DNA of 40,846 bases from Thiobacillus sp. (GCA_024709685.1 JANJWF010000187.1:1-40846); one strand, 5' to 3'; positions 25,584 to 36,542 are shown, numbered from the stretch's first letter. Translations and numbers: made by a program. Notes: generated by a model from the letters alone, not told the origin.

Positions 25584-26485
25584 ACAAGATGCATTTCAAG
25601 GTCGGGCTGTTCGCCGCCGCCTCACTGCTCCTGACGGGTGCCTTCCTGGTCTACCTGTTGCATGCGCGCGGCTTCTTCGAGAGGACCTACCACCTGCAGT
25701 TGGCCGCAGCCAGTGCCGATGGCGTGGCGCCTGGCGTGCCGGTCGTGTTTTCCGGGATCCAGATCGGCAGTGTCACCTCGCTGGGGCTCAATGACAGGGG
25801 TGGCATCATCATCCGCGCCGAATTTCTTGAGCGCAATGCCAAATGGCTGAAGGAAAACAGCACCTTCACGCTTGACAAGCCTATCGTCGGCGGCGCCAAG
25901 ATCCGGGTCGAATCTCCTGACCTCGATGCCCCGGCCCTGCCCGACAACTCGACCATGCTGCTGCTTTCCTCCGACATCAGCAAGGAGATTCCGGTGCTGG
26001 TCGAACGGGTCAAGGCGATCCTCGCCAACGTCGAGCACCTCACCCGCAAGGATGGCGAAATCCATGGCACGCTCGCCAACGTACAGACCCTGACCGGACG
26101 GATGACCGGTGAATACGGCATGCTCGAAGGCCTGCTCGGCAGTCCGGAGAAGGCGCGTGCCGTGACCGACTCGCTCGACAAGACCCGCGCACTCATCACC
26201 AAGCTTGACGCCATGACTGCCAAGACCGATCAGTGGCTGTATGCGCAGGACGGTGTGGCGCAACAGGTGCGACTGATGCTGAACGACGCACAAGCCAGCC
26301 TGAAGAAGGCCGATGAACTGATGGCCAATGTGGTGGAGATCTCCGCCGACGTCAAGGAAGGGACGCAGGACGTCGCCGCCCTGCGTGCGGAAATCGACGA
26401 CGCGGTACGCAAGGCCAACGCACTGGTCAACGAGATCAACAAAAAATGGCCGTTCGCGCGCGACCCCGAGGTGAAGCTGCCATGA
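25580..26485 (+). CDS. MCE/MlaD-family lipid transport protein
   Basis: A 301-aa periplasmic substrate-binding component of an Mla-like system, anchored by one N-terminal helix (about residues 8-28). The MCE domain spans about 36-115 (LAAASADGVAPGVPVVFSGIQIGSVTSLGL is the typical opening). A long helical and coiled-coil C-terminal region follows (about 130-290), longer than in E. coli MlaD and more like PqiB/YebT-type tails. It overlaps the previous gene by 4 bp and the following lipoprotein gene by 4 bp (ATGA at both ends), so the operon is tightly coupled. Confidence 0.93.
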   Translation: MNKMHFKVGLFAAASLLLTGAFLVYLLHARGFFERTYHLQLAAASADGVAPGVPVVFSGIQIGSVTSLGLNDRGGIIIRAEFLERNAKWLKENSTFTLDKPIVGGAKIRVESPDLDAPALPDNSTMLLLSSDISKEIPVLVERVKAILANVEHLTRKDGEIHGTLANVQTLTGRMTGEYGMLEGLLGSPEKARAVTDSLDKTRALITKLDAMTAKTDQWLYAQDGVAQQVRLMLNDAQASLKKADELMANVVEISADVKEGTQDVAALRAEIDDAVRKANALVNEINKKWPFARDPEVKLP

Positions 26486-27213
26486 AGACCCTGCTCATGC
26501 TCGCCAGCCTGGTCATGCTTACCGCCTGCGGCAGCGGCGGCCCACCGCCGCCCGACTGGAAGAGCGACGCGGCCGACCTCATCGAGCGTTATCAGAAACA
26601 CGCCCTCTTGGGCGAAAACACCCTGGCCGAGCGCTATTTCCAGCAGGCCATTACCGCCACCGGCGGCGCCGGCCGCGTGACCGAAACTGCACGCCTGTGG
26701 CTGGTACGCTGCGCCACCCGTCGCGCCATGCTGATCGACGATGCGTGTGCCGGGTATGCGGATCTGGCCGGGATCGAGCCGAATGCCGCCGAACAGGCCT
26801 ACTACCATTTCCTCACCCTGCGCTGGGAAGCGATCGATGCCGGCCTGCTGCCCAGCCAGCACCGCGATCTGGTGCGTGCACCTGCCGACAAGCGACCCGG
26901 GATCGTCGGACGCATCGACGATCCACTGGCCCGTCTGCTCGACGCCAGCCTGCTGGTGATGCGCCAGGAAGCCAACGCGGCCACCTTGGCGCTGGCTGCA
27001 GAGACCGCTTCCGCCCAAGGCTGGCGGCGACCCCTTTTGACCTACCTGAAACTCCAGGAAAGACAGGCTGAAGCCCGCGGCGACCTCACTGGCCAGGCCC
27101 GACTCGCGCGACGCATCCAACTGGTTGAACAGAGCCTTTTGCCATCCAGCACGGAGACTGTTCGGCCTGACGATACGCCCCCCCAGGGCGGCCAACGGGG
27201 GAATGAGCGGTAG
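26482..27213 (+). CDS. Lipoprotein of the Mla-like operon
   Basis: A 243-aa lipoprotein with the lipobox LTAC after a short signal sequence (MKTLLMLASLVM), then a helical body with TPR-like features (YQKHALLGENTLAERYFQQAITATGG; LLTYLKLQERQAEARGDLTGQARLARRIQ). No named family is recognised. Coupled to the MCE gene by an ATGA overlap, it probably serves as the outer- or inner-membrane-attached partner of the lipid transporter, as auxiliary lipoproteins do in other MCE operons. The track start at 26446 is within the MCE gene; ATG at 26482 begins the signal sequence. Confidence 0.85.
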   Translation: MKTLLMLASLVMLTACGSGGPPPPDWKSDAADLIERYQKHALLGENTLAERYFQQAITATGGAGRVTETARLWLVRCATRRAMLIDDACAGYADLAGIEPNAAEQAYYHFLTLRWEAIDAGLLPSQHRDLVRAPADKRPGIVGRIDDPLARLLDASLLVMRQEANAATLALAAETASAQGWRRPLLTYLKLQERQAEARGDLTGQARLARRIQLVEQSLLPSSTETVRPDDTPPQGGQRGNER

Positions 27214-27237
27214 TCGCCGTTTAAACCGGCTGCCGCA

Positions 27238-27266
27238 TTGACAAGCTTTCCACGGGTGTTTACCGT
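27238..27266 (+). promoter_or_regulatory. Possible promoter of the SCP2-like gene
   Basis: A consensus -35 box, TTGACA (27238-27243), is followed after 17 bp by TACCGT, a weak -10. A small hairpin, CGGAGA-TTTATT-TCTCCG, lies in the leader. The -35 is exact, the -10 poor, so the assignment is tentative. Confidence 0.35.
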
Positions 27267-27335
27267 GCTCCCTCGGAGATTTATTTCTCCGTCCAAAATA
27301 AGCTGTAACCCTAATATTGCAAAGGAGGAGTTCCC

Positions 27336-27842
27336 ATGAAATACGCACCCATCGCGCTGGCTGCCCTGGCAGTTCTCGCAACCCCTGTCCATGCAGCGCC
27401 CCTGATGTCCGCCGAATGGACCGCGCAGGCCTGCGACGCCTGGAACAAGGACGCCCTGCTGGCCGGCGGTCTGGCTGACAAATGGATCAAGAACGACAAG
27501 GGCCGCGGCTACAAGATCATTCATCTGTATCGCACCGACTGCGGCGAGGCGACCCAGACCGAGATGAAGATCGCCGCCAAGGACGGCAAGGCAATGTGCG
27601 TATACGGCGGTGCCGTGCAGAACGCCAGCATGGATTACTCGGCAGACTACACCATGCACGCCACCACCGAGCGCTGGAACGAAATGGGCGCCGGCGAGTA
27701 CGGTCCGATGAAGGCGATGATGTTCGGCCGCCTCAAATTCACCGGCCCGAAAATGGAAGCCATGAGCGTGATGGGTCCGTTCGAGGCCTTCCTGCGTCTG
27801 CCGGGCAAGATTGCTGGCGACCAGGACTGCCCAGCCAAGTAA
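27336..27842 (+). CDS. Exported SCP2-like protein
   Basis: A 168-aa periplasmic protein with signal peptide MKYAPIALAALAVLATPVHA. The second half (YTMHATTERWNEMGAGEYGPMKAMMFGRLKFTGPKMEAMSVMGPFEAFLRLPGKI) has the pattern of SCP2 sterol-carrier domains, which bind lipids in a hydrophobic tunnel; the exported form is found in several sulfur and iron oxidisers as far as I recall. Four cysteines in the mature protein could form disulfides. A strong ribosome binding site (AAAGGAGGAG) precedes the ATG, pointing to high expression. It lies 120 bp after the Mla-like operon; a lipid-related link is only suggestive. Confidence 0.8.
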   Translation: MKYAPIALAALAVLATPVHAAPLMSAEWTAQACDAWNKDALLAGGLADKWIKNDKGRGYKIIHLYRTDCGEATQTEMKIAAKDGKAMCVYGGAVQNASMDYSADYTMHATTERWNEMGAGEYGPMKAMMFGRLKFTGPKMEAMSVMGPFEAFLRLPGKIAGDQDCPAK

Positions 27843-27855
27843 GCGGGCTACGACA

Positions 27856-27886
27856 AAAAAAGCCGGGACATTCTCCCGGCTTTTTT
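27856..27886. terminator. Bidirectional rho-independent terminator
   Basis: AAAAAAGCCGGGA (27856-27868), loop CATTC and TCCCGGCTTTTTT (27874-27886) form a perfect stem with A and T tracts on both sides. It sits between the converging SCP2-like and SlyD genes and can serve both. Confidence 0.95.
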
Positions 27887-27908
27887 ACGTCAGTGCGCCA
27901 TGCTGCCC

Positions 27909-28394
27909 TTAATGGACGGTACCGGTCTTGACGTCGAGCGGCCGCCCGTTGCGGATTTCCTCCGGCGTGGCGTCGCGGATATCCGTCACGTTCACCAGGC
28001 AGGTCACGCTCTGCCCTGCCAGCGATGGGTTGCCGTCCAGAGTGAGCTTGCCGTTCTCGATTGACGTGACGTAGAACGCCTTGGTCTCGCCCGACTCGTT
28101 CTCGAACAGGACTTCGGCGCCGACGCGGCGAAACTCCGGCGGCACGTTCTCGATGTCGTCGACGAACACGAGACTCTCGTCGCGCAGCCCATACCCATCC
28201 TCGGGCGACAGGGTGATCTCGATCCGATCGCCTATCTTGCGCCCTACCACCGCTGATTCGATCGCCGGCAGAATGCCACTGTTCGCGCCCTGCACGTAGC
28301 CAACCGGAATGTCATGCTGCTCGACGACCATGCCGCGCGAATCGAGGATGGAATAGGTGATGTATACGAGTTTGTTCAGTGTCGCGGTGACCAT
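27909..28394 (-). CDS. slyD: FKBP-type peptidyl-prolyl isomerase, SlyD-like
   Basis: A 161-aa cytoplasmic prolyl isomerase and folding helper. The FKBP part shows GYVQGANSGILPAIESAVVG, IEITLSPEDGYG and the closing LVNVTDIRDAT; the inserted chaperone (IF) domain spans about residues 70-120 (FVDDIENVPPEFRRVGAEVLFENESGETKAFYVTSIENGKLTLDGN). The histidine-rich tail of E. coli SlyD is missing, as in many relatives, so nickel handling is not implied. The ATG at 28394 has GGAA upstream; an in-frame ATG at 28406 is a possible alternative, while the 28547 start in the track is not. Confidence 0.88.
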   Translation of the reverse strand: MVTATLNKLVYITYSILDSRGMVVEQHDIPVGYVQGANSGILPAIESAVVGRKIGDRIEITLSPEDGYGLRDESLVFVDDIENVPPEFRRVGAEVLFENESGETKAFYVTSIENGKLTLDGNPSLAGQSVTCLVNVTDIRDATPEEIRNGRPLDVKTGTVH

Positions 28395-28499
28395 GCTGTG
28401 TTCCATCTGCGTTGAAATAGACGCTGCCCCGTCGCCGGGTCGGCTTCGGCGCAGCCCGCGTATGATACCTTCGAAGCCTGCCCTACACATCGTTTGCCA

Positions 28500-30141
<1,642 letters not shown>

Positions 30142-30152
<11 letters not shown>

Positions 30153-31581
30153 CGCGTACGCGCCAGGTCAGCGTCGCCCTGCCCTCGGCAGGCACCTTCA
30201 CCTGCCATTCGGCGATGCCGGAGGCCTCCCGGGTGTGCGGCTGCGATTCGGAGACCATCGTCCAGTCGCCCAGCATCGGCTCGCGCACCTTAACGGTGAC
30301 GGCTTCCGGCTTGGCGTTCTTCAGCACGATCTCATAGGCCGACTCGTACACGTAGTTGTAGCGGCTGGTTCCCGACAATTTCTGGAAGGTGGTCTGCTTC
30401 TTGTCGGCGGTCAGGTCGAACGCGTCGCCGAGCTTCAGGCGGACCGTTTCGTTCTTCGGCGTGTGGTCGATGCGGTCCTCGCCGACGAACTGCGCATTGC
30501 CCTGGCTATCCCGCTTGTACATGCGGATTACGCCGCGTGGCAAGGGAATACCGAGGTTCTCGCCCTTGTTGTCGAATTCCACGAATACCCCCACCTTGAT
30601 TTTCCGGCCGAGTTCGCCGTGCTGCCCGGAGTAGTAGAAATTCTCACCCTCGAGCAGGAACTCCTTCTTCGCCGGTACCCCGGCGGCCGACATCAACGCC
30701 ACCTGCTTGGTCTGGTTTTCCGCCAGCGTGGTGGGGCGCTGCAGGGTGTAGAGGTGATATTCGAACAGCGACTCCTGCTGCATTTCTGCTGCGTCGGCCA
30801 CCCTGGCCGCCATCGCCATCGTCGCGCGCGGCTCCGGCCGTGCATCGCGCACCCGGTTGAGATCGCCCGCCACCAGCTGCAATCTGGCGTTTGGATAAGC
30901 CGCGCCACTCTGGTTGGTCAACGTCACCCAGCCGTTGAGATCGAGCCGGTCATCGCCGGGATTGAGTTCGGCCACGTAATCGGCGCGCCACGACAGGCCG
31001 CCGGTCAGGTAGGAAAGCTCCAGGTTTTGCGGGCCTGCCGTCGGATTGATCAGCGAGATCACCAGCGTGGGGCTGTCGCGCAGGGTATCGGGCACGCCGG
31101 GAAATGCCAGCCGTCCCGGCACGCCGGTTTCGATACGGTCGGCGAACTTCAGCACCACCCCGCCGTTGGTCGCCAACACGGTCGCGGTTTCTCGGGTTTC
31201 TGCCCCGCTGGTAGGGTGGGTGCGGATGACGCTGACCTCGCGGCCGACATACTTCTCGAGCAGCTTCTGCGGCGTCAGCAGGTCGAAATCGAAGTTCTGC
31301 TCCTGCAGCCGAAATCCGGCAGCATTCGACAGATTGCGCAACTGCGCGGTTTCCGGCTGCATCTGCGCCGAAACTTCGCGCCATGCGAGCTGGTTGCCGT
31401 CGCGCGCCAGCAGGACCCGACGCGCATCCTTCACGAGCGCCAGGTTGTCGTTGTAGATAGTAAGCGCCATGCCCTGCCGGTCCGCTGCGGTGCTGACGAT
31501 GCCCTTCTGCGGCACGGCCCAGCCGGCCTGGGCTGCAAGCATGAGCCCGGCGATCATCGTACTCGGCAATTTCTTCTTCAT
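30142..31581 (-). CDS. Exported DUF4139 domain protein
   Basis: A 479-aa exported protein. The signal peptide is MKKKLPSTMIAGLMLAAQAGWA. The remainder follows the DUF4139 pattern: an N-terminal beta-rich part (ALTIYNDNLALVKDARRVLL), LSYLTGGLSWRADYVAEL in the middle, and the C-terminal IPLPRGVIRMYKRDSQGNAQFVGEDRIDHTPKNETVRLKLGDAFDLTADKKQT. Function is not known for the family; a periplasmic location is inferred from the signal peptide. The ATG at 31581 has AGGAGA upstream. A plus-strand ORF of 910 codons that covers it is a shadow in its first half. Confidence 0.9.
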
Positions 31582-31686
31582 TATGCTCGGTCTCCTGCAC
31601 ATTTAGCGGCGAACCTTAATGATGACCCATGTGGGCAAAAAGTGTTGCACAGCGCTAGAATGGCCGGACGTCCCTGCAGCGAACAC

Positions 31687-32967
31687 ATGAGCTCAGACTC
31701 CCATTCGACGCCGCACATTGTCGGCGGCGGCATCAACACCCGCGACACCGAACAGCACGTCGCGGTGACCCACGTGCTCGGAGCCGACAGCAACGGGCCG
31801 GTTCGCGAGGAAGCCCTGCGCGCGCGCTTTCTGTCGTTCGATCCGCTATACGACGGAGCCTCCAATCTGGTCGCGCATCAACTGGTGCTGCGCGGCCGCG
31901 CCACCCCCGCCGATGCGCCCGCCCAGCTCCGGCAAATGGAAGAGGACATGCTGCTGACTGGCCTCTATTCGTTGACGCAGGCCGGCCTCGATGGCGAACT
32001 GCCCCTGCTGATACGGATCAGCCATGGCGTGCTCTTCAGCGATATCCCGCAGCAACTTGATCACCGCCAGTTGATCTGGTGCGTGGACATCGACGACGAG
32101 CAGCACCTGGGACGCGCGCTTACCCTGCAGGAGGCAGGGCTGACGTTCTGCCCCACCCTCAATTCCACCCATGCAGTTGTCCGGGACAGCGCCTCCGCCT
32201 GGCGCTACCTGGCCTGCGGGGAGAACCCGCCGCCCGCGGTCGCTGCCCGCCTCATCGTGGAGGCCAATACGCGTACCGCGTCGCACTGGCCGAGGAACGC
32301 CTGGTTCAGGAGCGTCTCTTCCAACGACACCCAGTCGGCAGCGCCCTCCCCCGAGTGGGCGATGCAACTGGACTTGCTGGCCATCGCGCTGCGCCAGTCG
32401 GTCGAAACGCTCATCCAGTTCTTCCGGCTGAATCCCGGCATGGCGCCGCGCCTGCTTGCCATCGCCAATTCCCCGATCGGCGGCCTGAGCCGCCCTGCCG
32501 AATCGGCCACCCATGCGCTGGTCTTGCTGGGTCCGCAACGCGCCCGGCGCGTTGCGGCACTGCTGGCGCTGACCGGCGCCAACCCAAGCGAGGCGATGCG
32601 AAATTATGCGGTGACAGCCCTTACGCGGGCGCTGTTCATGGGAAAAATCACTCGCCTGGGCGCCCCCGCCGAAAGTGCGGCATCGGCCTTCGAGATCGGC
32701 CTGTTGTCGATCGCTCCCCACGCCCTGTCGCTGCCGGTGGAGACGCTCATCCGCAGGCTCGGGCTGTCGGCAACGAACGCGCGTGCACTGAGTTCGCATC
32801 CATCGCCCGAAGGAACCCTGTTGCAGTTGACCTACGCCTGCGAAAGCAACGACGCAGAAGCCCTGGCCGTGCACGCGCAGCAATTGAGGATACCGCTGTA
32901 CCAGATTTCCACAGCCTACCTGGATGCCCTGATCACCGCCTCGACACTGGACGCGGCCTTGCACTGA
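31687..32967 (+). CDS. EAL-HDOD (YuxH-like) signalling protein with degenerate EAL part
   Basis: A 426-aa cytoplasmic protein. The C-terminal half is an HDOD domain (LLAIANSPIGGLSRPAESATHALVLLGPQRARRVAALLAL), a non-catalytic relative of HD-GYP domains. The N-terminal half follows the EAL portion of YuxH-type proteins (FLSFDPLYDGASNLVAHQLVLRGRA for the usual PIFD...YELLFR) but lacks EAL, DDFGTG and other catalytic residues, so it should not degrade c-di-GMP. Such proteins act as regulatory adaptors. The first 484 codons of the 910-aa track ORF are shadow; ATG at 31687 is the start. Confidence 0.82.
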   Translation: MSSDSHSTPHIVGGGINTRDTEQHVAVTHVLGADSNGPVREEALRARFLSFDPLYDGASNLVAHQLVLRGRATPADAPAQLRQMEEDMLLTGLYSLTQAGLDGELPLLIRISHGVLFSDIPQQLDHRQLIWCVDIDDEQHLGRALTLQEAGLTFCPTLNSTHAVVRDSASAWRYLACGENPPPAVAARLIVEANTRTASHWPRNAWFRSVSSNDTQSAAPSPEWAMQLDLLAIALRQSVETLIQFFRLNPGMAPRLLAIANSPIGGLSRPAESATHALVLLGPQRARRVAALLALTGANPSEAMRNYAVTALTRALFMGKITRLGAPAESAASAFEIGLLSIAPHALSLPVETLIRRLGLSATNARALSSHPSPEGTLLQLTYACESNDAEALAVHAQQLRIPLYQISTAYLDALITASTLDAALH

Positions 32968-33004
32968 GAGCGTAAAATGGCGGTTTTGCCTGCGCGCCTG
33001 CTCC

Positions 33005-33781
33005 ATGCATCCCACCCTGGTTTTCGACATTGAAACGATACCCGACCTTGCCGGGTTCGCCGCGGTCCACGGCATCGACGAAGCAGCGCTGCCGCAGGCC
33101 GAACTGGCCGAAATGGCACTGCTCGCCCGCCGCCAGAAGACCGGGAGCGACTTCATGCCGCATCACTTGCATCGCATCGTCGCCATCTCCTGCGTCCTGC
33201 GGAGCAGCGATCAACTGAAGGTATGGTCGCTGGGCGACCCCGGCAGCGGCGAGGCCGAGCTCATCCAGCGCTTCTACGACGGCATCGAACGCTACACACC
33301 GCAACTGGTGTCCTGGAACGGCGGCGGCTTCGACCTGCCGGTGCTGCACTACCGCAGCCTGATCCACGGCGTGGCGGCATCGCGCTACTGGGACTGGGGC
33401 GACGATGACAAGGAGTTCAAGTGGAACAACTATTTGTCGCGCTACCACACCCGCCACCTCGATCTGATGGACGTGTTGGCGATGTACCAGCCGCGCGCCA
33501 ATGCGCCGCTCGACGATATGGCCAAGCTGTGCGGATTTCCAGGCAAACTGGGGATGGATGGCTCCAAGGTGCTGGACGCCTTCCAGCGCGGTGAAATCGA
33601 TGCCATCCGCAACTACTGCGAAACGGACGTGATGAACACCTGGCTGGTCTATCTGCGCTTCCAGAAGATGCGCGGCACGCTGACCGAAGCGGCCTACACC
33701 GCCGAAATAGAACTTGCGCGCAGCACCGTGGCCGCGCATACGATTCCGCACTGGCAGGAATTCCTGGCAGCGTGGGCATGA
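33005..33781 (+). CDS. 3'-5' exonuclease, PolB-like DEDDy family
   Basis: A 258-aa stand-alone proofreading-type exonuclease (DNA_pol_B_exo2 group). The three exonuclease motifs are visible: FDIET with D8 and E10 (Exo I), [15 protein letters not shown] (Exo II) and [17 protein letters not shown], a YxxxD Exo III of the DEDDy subtype. It would remove 3' nucleotides from DNA using two metal ions; its exact cellular role is unclear. The stop overlaps the rlmD start (ATGA, 33778-33781), so the two are coupled. Confidence 0.92.
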   Translation: MHPTLVFDIETIPDLAGFAAVHGIDEAALPQAELAEMALLARRQKTGSDFMPHHLHRIVAISCVLRSSDQLKVWSLGDPGSGEAELIQRFYDGIERYTPQLVSWNGGGFDLPVLHYRSLIHGVAASRYWDWGDDDKEFKWNNYLSRYHTRHLDLMDVLAMYQPRANAPLDDMAKLCGFPGKLGMDGSKVLDAFQRGEIDAIRNYCETDVMNTWLVYLRFQKMRGTLTEAAYTAEIELARSTVAAHTIPHWQEFLAAWA

Positions 33782-35076
33782 ACCCAATCGTCGATATCCT
33801 CTCCCTCGACCACGAGGGTCACGGTGTTGCCCGCGTCGACGGCAAGGTCACTTTCGTCGATGGCGCGCTCGCAGGCGAGCGTGCGGAAATTGCGATCTAC
33901 CGCAAGCACGCCAAGTACAACTCGGCCAATGCGATCGCCATCCTCAAGACCAGCGCCCAGCGTACCGAACCACGCTGCAAATACTTCGACCGCTGCGGCG
34001 GCTGCTCGATGCAGCATCTGGACGCCAGTGCCCAGGTCGCCGCGAAGCAACGCGTGCTGGAGGAGAACCTGGCCCGCATCGGCAAGGTCCGCCCCGACAC
34101 CATCCTGACCGCCCTGCACGGTCCGTCCTGGGGCTATCGCCACCGCGCACGGCTGTCCGCGCGATGGGTCGACAAGAAGGGCGGCGGGCTGGTCGGCTTC
34201 CGCGAAAAGCGTTCCAGCTTCATCACAGACATGGCAAGCTGCGAAGTCCTCACTCCGGATGTCTCGGCACTGATTCAGCCGCTGCGCGAACTGATCGGCT
34301 TGCTGTCGAATGCCGACCGCATTCCGCAGATCGAGGTTGCCGTCGGCGAGCATGTCACTGTGCTGGTGTTCCGCCTGCTCGAGCCTTGGACCGATGACGA
34401 TGCGGCCAAGGTGCGGATGTTTGCCGATGCGCATCGCGTGCAAATCTGGGAACAGAAGAAAGGCCCCGAGACCGCGCGCCCGTTCTGGCCCGACATCGCG
34501 CCCGAGCTCAGCTACAGCCTGCCCGAATTCGACCTGGTGATGCCGTTCAGGCCGACCGAGTTCACCCAGGTCAACGCCGCCATGAACCGCGCCCTGATCC
34601 GCCGTGCGCTGCGCCTGCTCGACCCGCAACCGGGCGACCGCATCGCCGACCTGTTCTGCGGACTCGGCAATTTCACCCTGCCGATCGCTCGCGGCGGCGC
34701 CGACGTGCTGGGCATCGAGGGCAGCGCGGAACTGGTCGCGCGTGCGAGAGAGAACGCGCTGCGCAACCAGTTGCCCAACGTCCGCTTCGCAGTCGACAAC
34801 CTGTTCGACATGACACCGGAGAAATTCGCCGCACTGGGGCATCTCGACAAGCTGCTGATCGACCCGCCGCGCTCCGGTGCCATCGAAGTGGTCAAATCGC
34901 TTCCCGAATCCGGCGCACCGCAACGTATCGTCTACGTCTCGTGTGATCCCGCGACGCTGGCGCGCGATGCCGAGGTGCTGGTGCATGTCAAGGGCTACCG
35001 CCTCGAGGCCGCCGGCGTCGCCAATATGTTCCCGCATACGGCCCATGTCGAGTCGATCGCGCTTTTCGAGCGTTAA
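33778..35076 (+). CDS. rlmD: 23S rRNA (uracil-1939-C5)-methyltransferase
   Basis: A 432-aa SAM-dependent RNA methyltransferase. It begins with a TRAM-like RNA-binding domain ([30 protein letters not shown]), followed by the iron-sulfur cysteines [10 protein letters not shown] and the later ASCEVL. The SAM site is [14 protein letters not shown], the conserved LIDPPRSGA and the catalytic cysteine in [12 protein letters not shown]. These identify RlmD (RumA), which methylates U1939 of 23S rRNA. ATG at 33778 overlaps the exonuclease stop; the GTG at 33772 in the track is less likely. Confidence 0.95.
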   Translation: MNPIVDILSLDHEGHGVARVDGKVTFVDGALAGERAEIAIYRKHAKYNSANAIAILKTSAQRTEPRCKYFDRCGGCSMQHLDASAQVAAKQRVLEENLARIGKVRPDTILTALHGPSWGYRHRARLSARWVDKKGGGLVGFREKRSSFITDMASCEVLTPDVSALIQPLRELIGLLSNADRIPQIEVAVGEHVTVLVFRLLEPWTDDDAAKVRMFADAHRVQIWEQKKGPETARPFWPDIAPELSYSLPEFDLVMPFRPTEFTQVNAAMNRALIRRALRLLDPQPGDRIADLFCGLGNFTLPIARGGADVLGIEGSAELVARARENALRNQLPNVRFAVDNLFDMTPEKFAALGHLDKLLIDPPRSGAIEVVKSLPESGAPQRIVYVSCDPATLARDAEVLVHVKGYRLEAAGVANMFPHTAHVESIALFER

Positions 35077-35128
35077 TCCCTTAAAATCCCCCGTTTCCGT
35101 CCCTAGTCCCTGGTTCCTAGCCCCTAAA

Positions 35129-36358
35129 ATGGCCCTCATCGTACAAAAATACGGCGGCACTTCGGTCGCCAATGTCGAACGCATCCGCGCAGTGGCGGAG
35201 CGCGTCGCCAAATTCAAGATGCTCGGGCATCAGGTGGTGGTCGTGCTTTCCGCCATGTCGGGCGAAACCAACCGTCTGATCGCACTGGCGAAGAACATCC
35301 AGGCCACGCCCGATCCGCGCGAACTCGACATGCTGGTTTCGACCGGCGAGCAGGTCACCATCGCTCTGCTGGCGATGGCGCTGAAAGACCTCGGCCTCAA
35401 GGCCAAGAGCTACACCGGCGCCCAGGTGCGCATCCTCACCGACGACGCCTTCACCAAAGCGCGCATCCTCTCGATCGACGAAGCCAACATGCGGCGCGAC
35501 CTCGATTCGGGCCATGTGATCGTGGTCGCCGGCTTCCAGGGTGTCGACGAGGCAGGCAACATCACCACGCTGGGCCGCGGCGGTTCCGATACCACGGGTG
35601 TGGCGCTCGCTGCGGCACTCAAAGCCGATGAATGCCAGATCTACACTGACGTCGACGGCGTCTATACCACCGATCCGCGCATCGTGCCCGAGGCGCGCCG
35701 GTTGAAGACCGTCACGTTCGAAGAAATGCTGGAAATGGCGAGCCTCGGCTCCAAGGTGCTGCAGATCCGCTCGGTCGAGTTCGCCGGCAAATACAAGGTC
35801 AAATTGCGGGTGCTGTCCAGCTTTCAGGACGAAGGCGACGGCACGCTCATCACATTCGAGGAAAAGGACAACATGGAACAGCCTGTCATCTCCGGTATCG
35901 CGTTCAACCGTGACGAAGCCAAAATCACCGTGGTCGGGGTGCCGGACCAGCCCGGTGTCGCCTACCGGATTCTCGGCCCGGTCGCCGACGCCAAGATCGA
36001 CGTCGACATGATCGTGCAGAACGTCGGCCACACGAACACGACCGACTTCACCTTCACAGTCCACCGCAACGATTTCAACAAGGCGCTGGACATCGTCAGG
36101 GCGACGGCAGCGGACATTGGTGCGCAGGAAGTCACTGGCGACGACAAGATCGCCAAGGTCTCCATCGTCGGCGTCGGCATGCGCTCGCACGTCGGCGTGG
36201 CGCGCAAGATGTTCGAGACCCTGTCGAAAGAGAACATCAACCTGCAGATGATCTCCACTTCGGAAATCAAGATCTCGGTGGTGGTCGAGGACAAGTACAT
36301 GGAGCTCGCGGTACGCGCACTGCACCAGGCCTTCGAGCTCGACAAGGCCACGGCGTAA
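35129..36358 (+). CDS. lysC: Aspartate kinase
   Basis: A 409-aa aspartokinase, first step of lysine, threonine and methionine biosynthesis. The kinase domain begins MALIVQKYGGTSVA with the catalytic KYGGTS and contains LSAMSGETN, STGEQV, TLGRGGSDTTGVAL and TDVDGVYTTDPR. Two ACT domains occupy the C-terminal third (VVGVPDQPGVAYRILGPV and VSIVGVGMRSHVGVARKMFETL), implying feedback inhibition by lysine and/or threonine. The track ORF begins upstream in rlmD (34877); ATG at 35129 matches the family start. No clear ribosome binding site: the 50 bp before it consist of CCCTAG/CCCCTAA-like repeats. Confidence 0.96.
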   Translation: MALIVQKYGGTSVANVERIRAVAERVAKFKMLGHQVVVVLSAMSGETNRLIALAKNIQATPDPRELDMLVSTGEQVTIALLAMALKDLGLKAKSYTGAQVRILTDDAFTKARILSIDEANMRRDLDSGHVIVVAGFQGVDEAGNITTLGRGGSDTTGVALAAALKADECQIYTDVDGVYTTDPRIVPEARRLKTVTFEEMLEMASLGSKVLQIRSVEFAGKYKVKLRVLSSFQDEGDGTLITFEEKDNMEQPVISGIAFNRDEAKITVVGVPDQPGVAYRILGPVADAKIDVDMIVQNVGHTNTTDFTFTVHRNDFNKALDIVRATAADIGAQEVTGDDKIAKVSIVGVGMRSHVGVARKMFETLSKENINLQMISTSEIKISVVVEDKYMELAVRALHQAFELDKATA

Positions 36359-36367
36359 GGTGGCTTT

Positions 36368-36398
36368 CCGCCGCGCATTCCGATACAATGCGCGGCGG
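36368..36398. promoter_or_regulatory. 12-bp palindrome overlapping a probable tRNA promoter
   Basis: CCGCCGCGCATT (36368-36379) and AATGCGCGGCGG (36387-36398) are perfect inverted repeats with a 7-nt loop. The loop and right arm contain TACAAT (36384-36389), a good -10 box at the right distance before tRNA-Ser. No convincing -35 is seen. It could end lysC transcription, though there is no T tract, or control the tRNA promoter. Confidence 0.55.
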
Positions 36399-36401
36399 TT
36401 C

Positions 36402-36495
36402 GGAGACGTGGCCGAGAGGTTGAAGGTACTCCCCTGCTAAGGGAGCATGCGGGCTTAAACCTGCATCGAGGGTTCGAATCCCTCCGTCTCCGCCA
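36402..36495 (+). tRNA. tRNA-Ser (anticodon GCT)
   Basis: A complete 94-nt class II tRNA including an encoded CCA. The acceptor arms are GGAGACG and CGTCTCC, the anticodon loop is CTGCTAA within CCCCTGCTAAGGG, a long variable arm follows (GCATGCGGGCTTAAACCTGC), and the T loop is GGTTCGAATCC. The GCT anticodon reads AGC and AGU serine codons. Confidence 0.96.
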
Positions 36496-36513
36496 AATTA
36501 TGAGCCGTTGCAT

Positions 36514-36542
36514 CTGCCATCGACGCAAAAACCGCGTATAAT
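36514..36542 (+). promoter_or_regulatory. Promoter of tRNA-Arg
   Basis: CTGCCA (36514-36519), a 17-bp spacer and a perfect TATAAT (36537-36542) lie 15 bp before the tRNA. The GCGCAACC stretch after the -10 resembles the GC-rich discriminator of stable-RNA promoters. Confidence 0.7.

Noticed and set aside
28438-28466. TATGAT before pgi as a promoter
   Set aside because: The -10 is good but no -35 box stands at a suitable distance, so it was not listed.
30235-31686. First half of the 910-aa plus-strand ORF
   Set aside because: It is antisense to the DUF4139 gene; only the part from 31687 has domain content.
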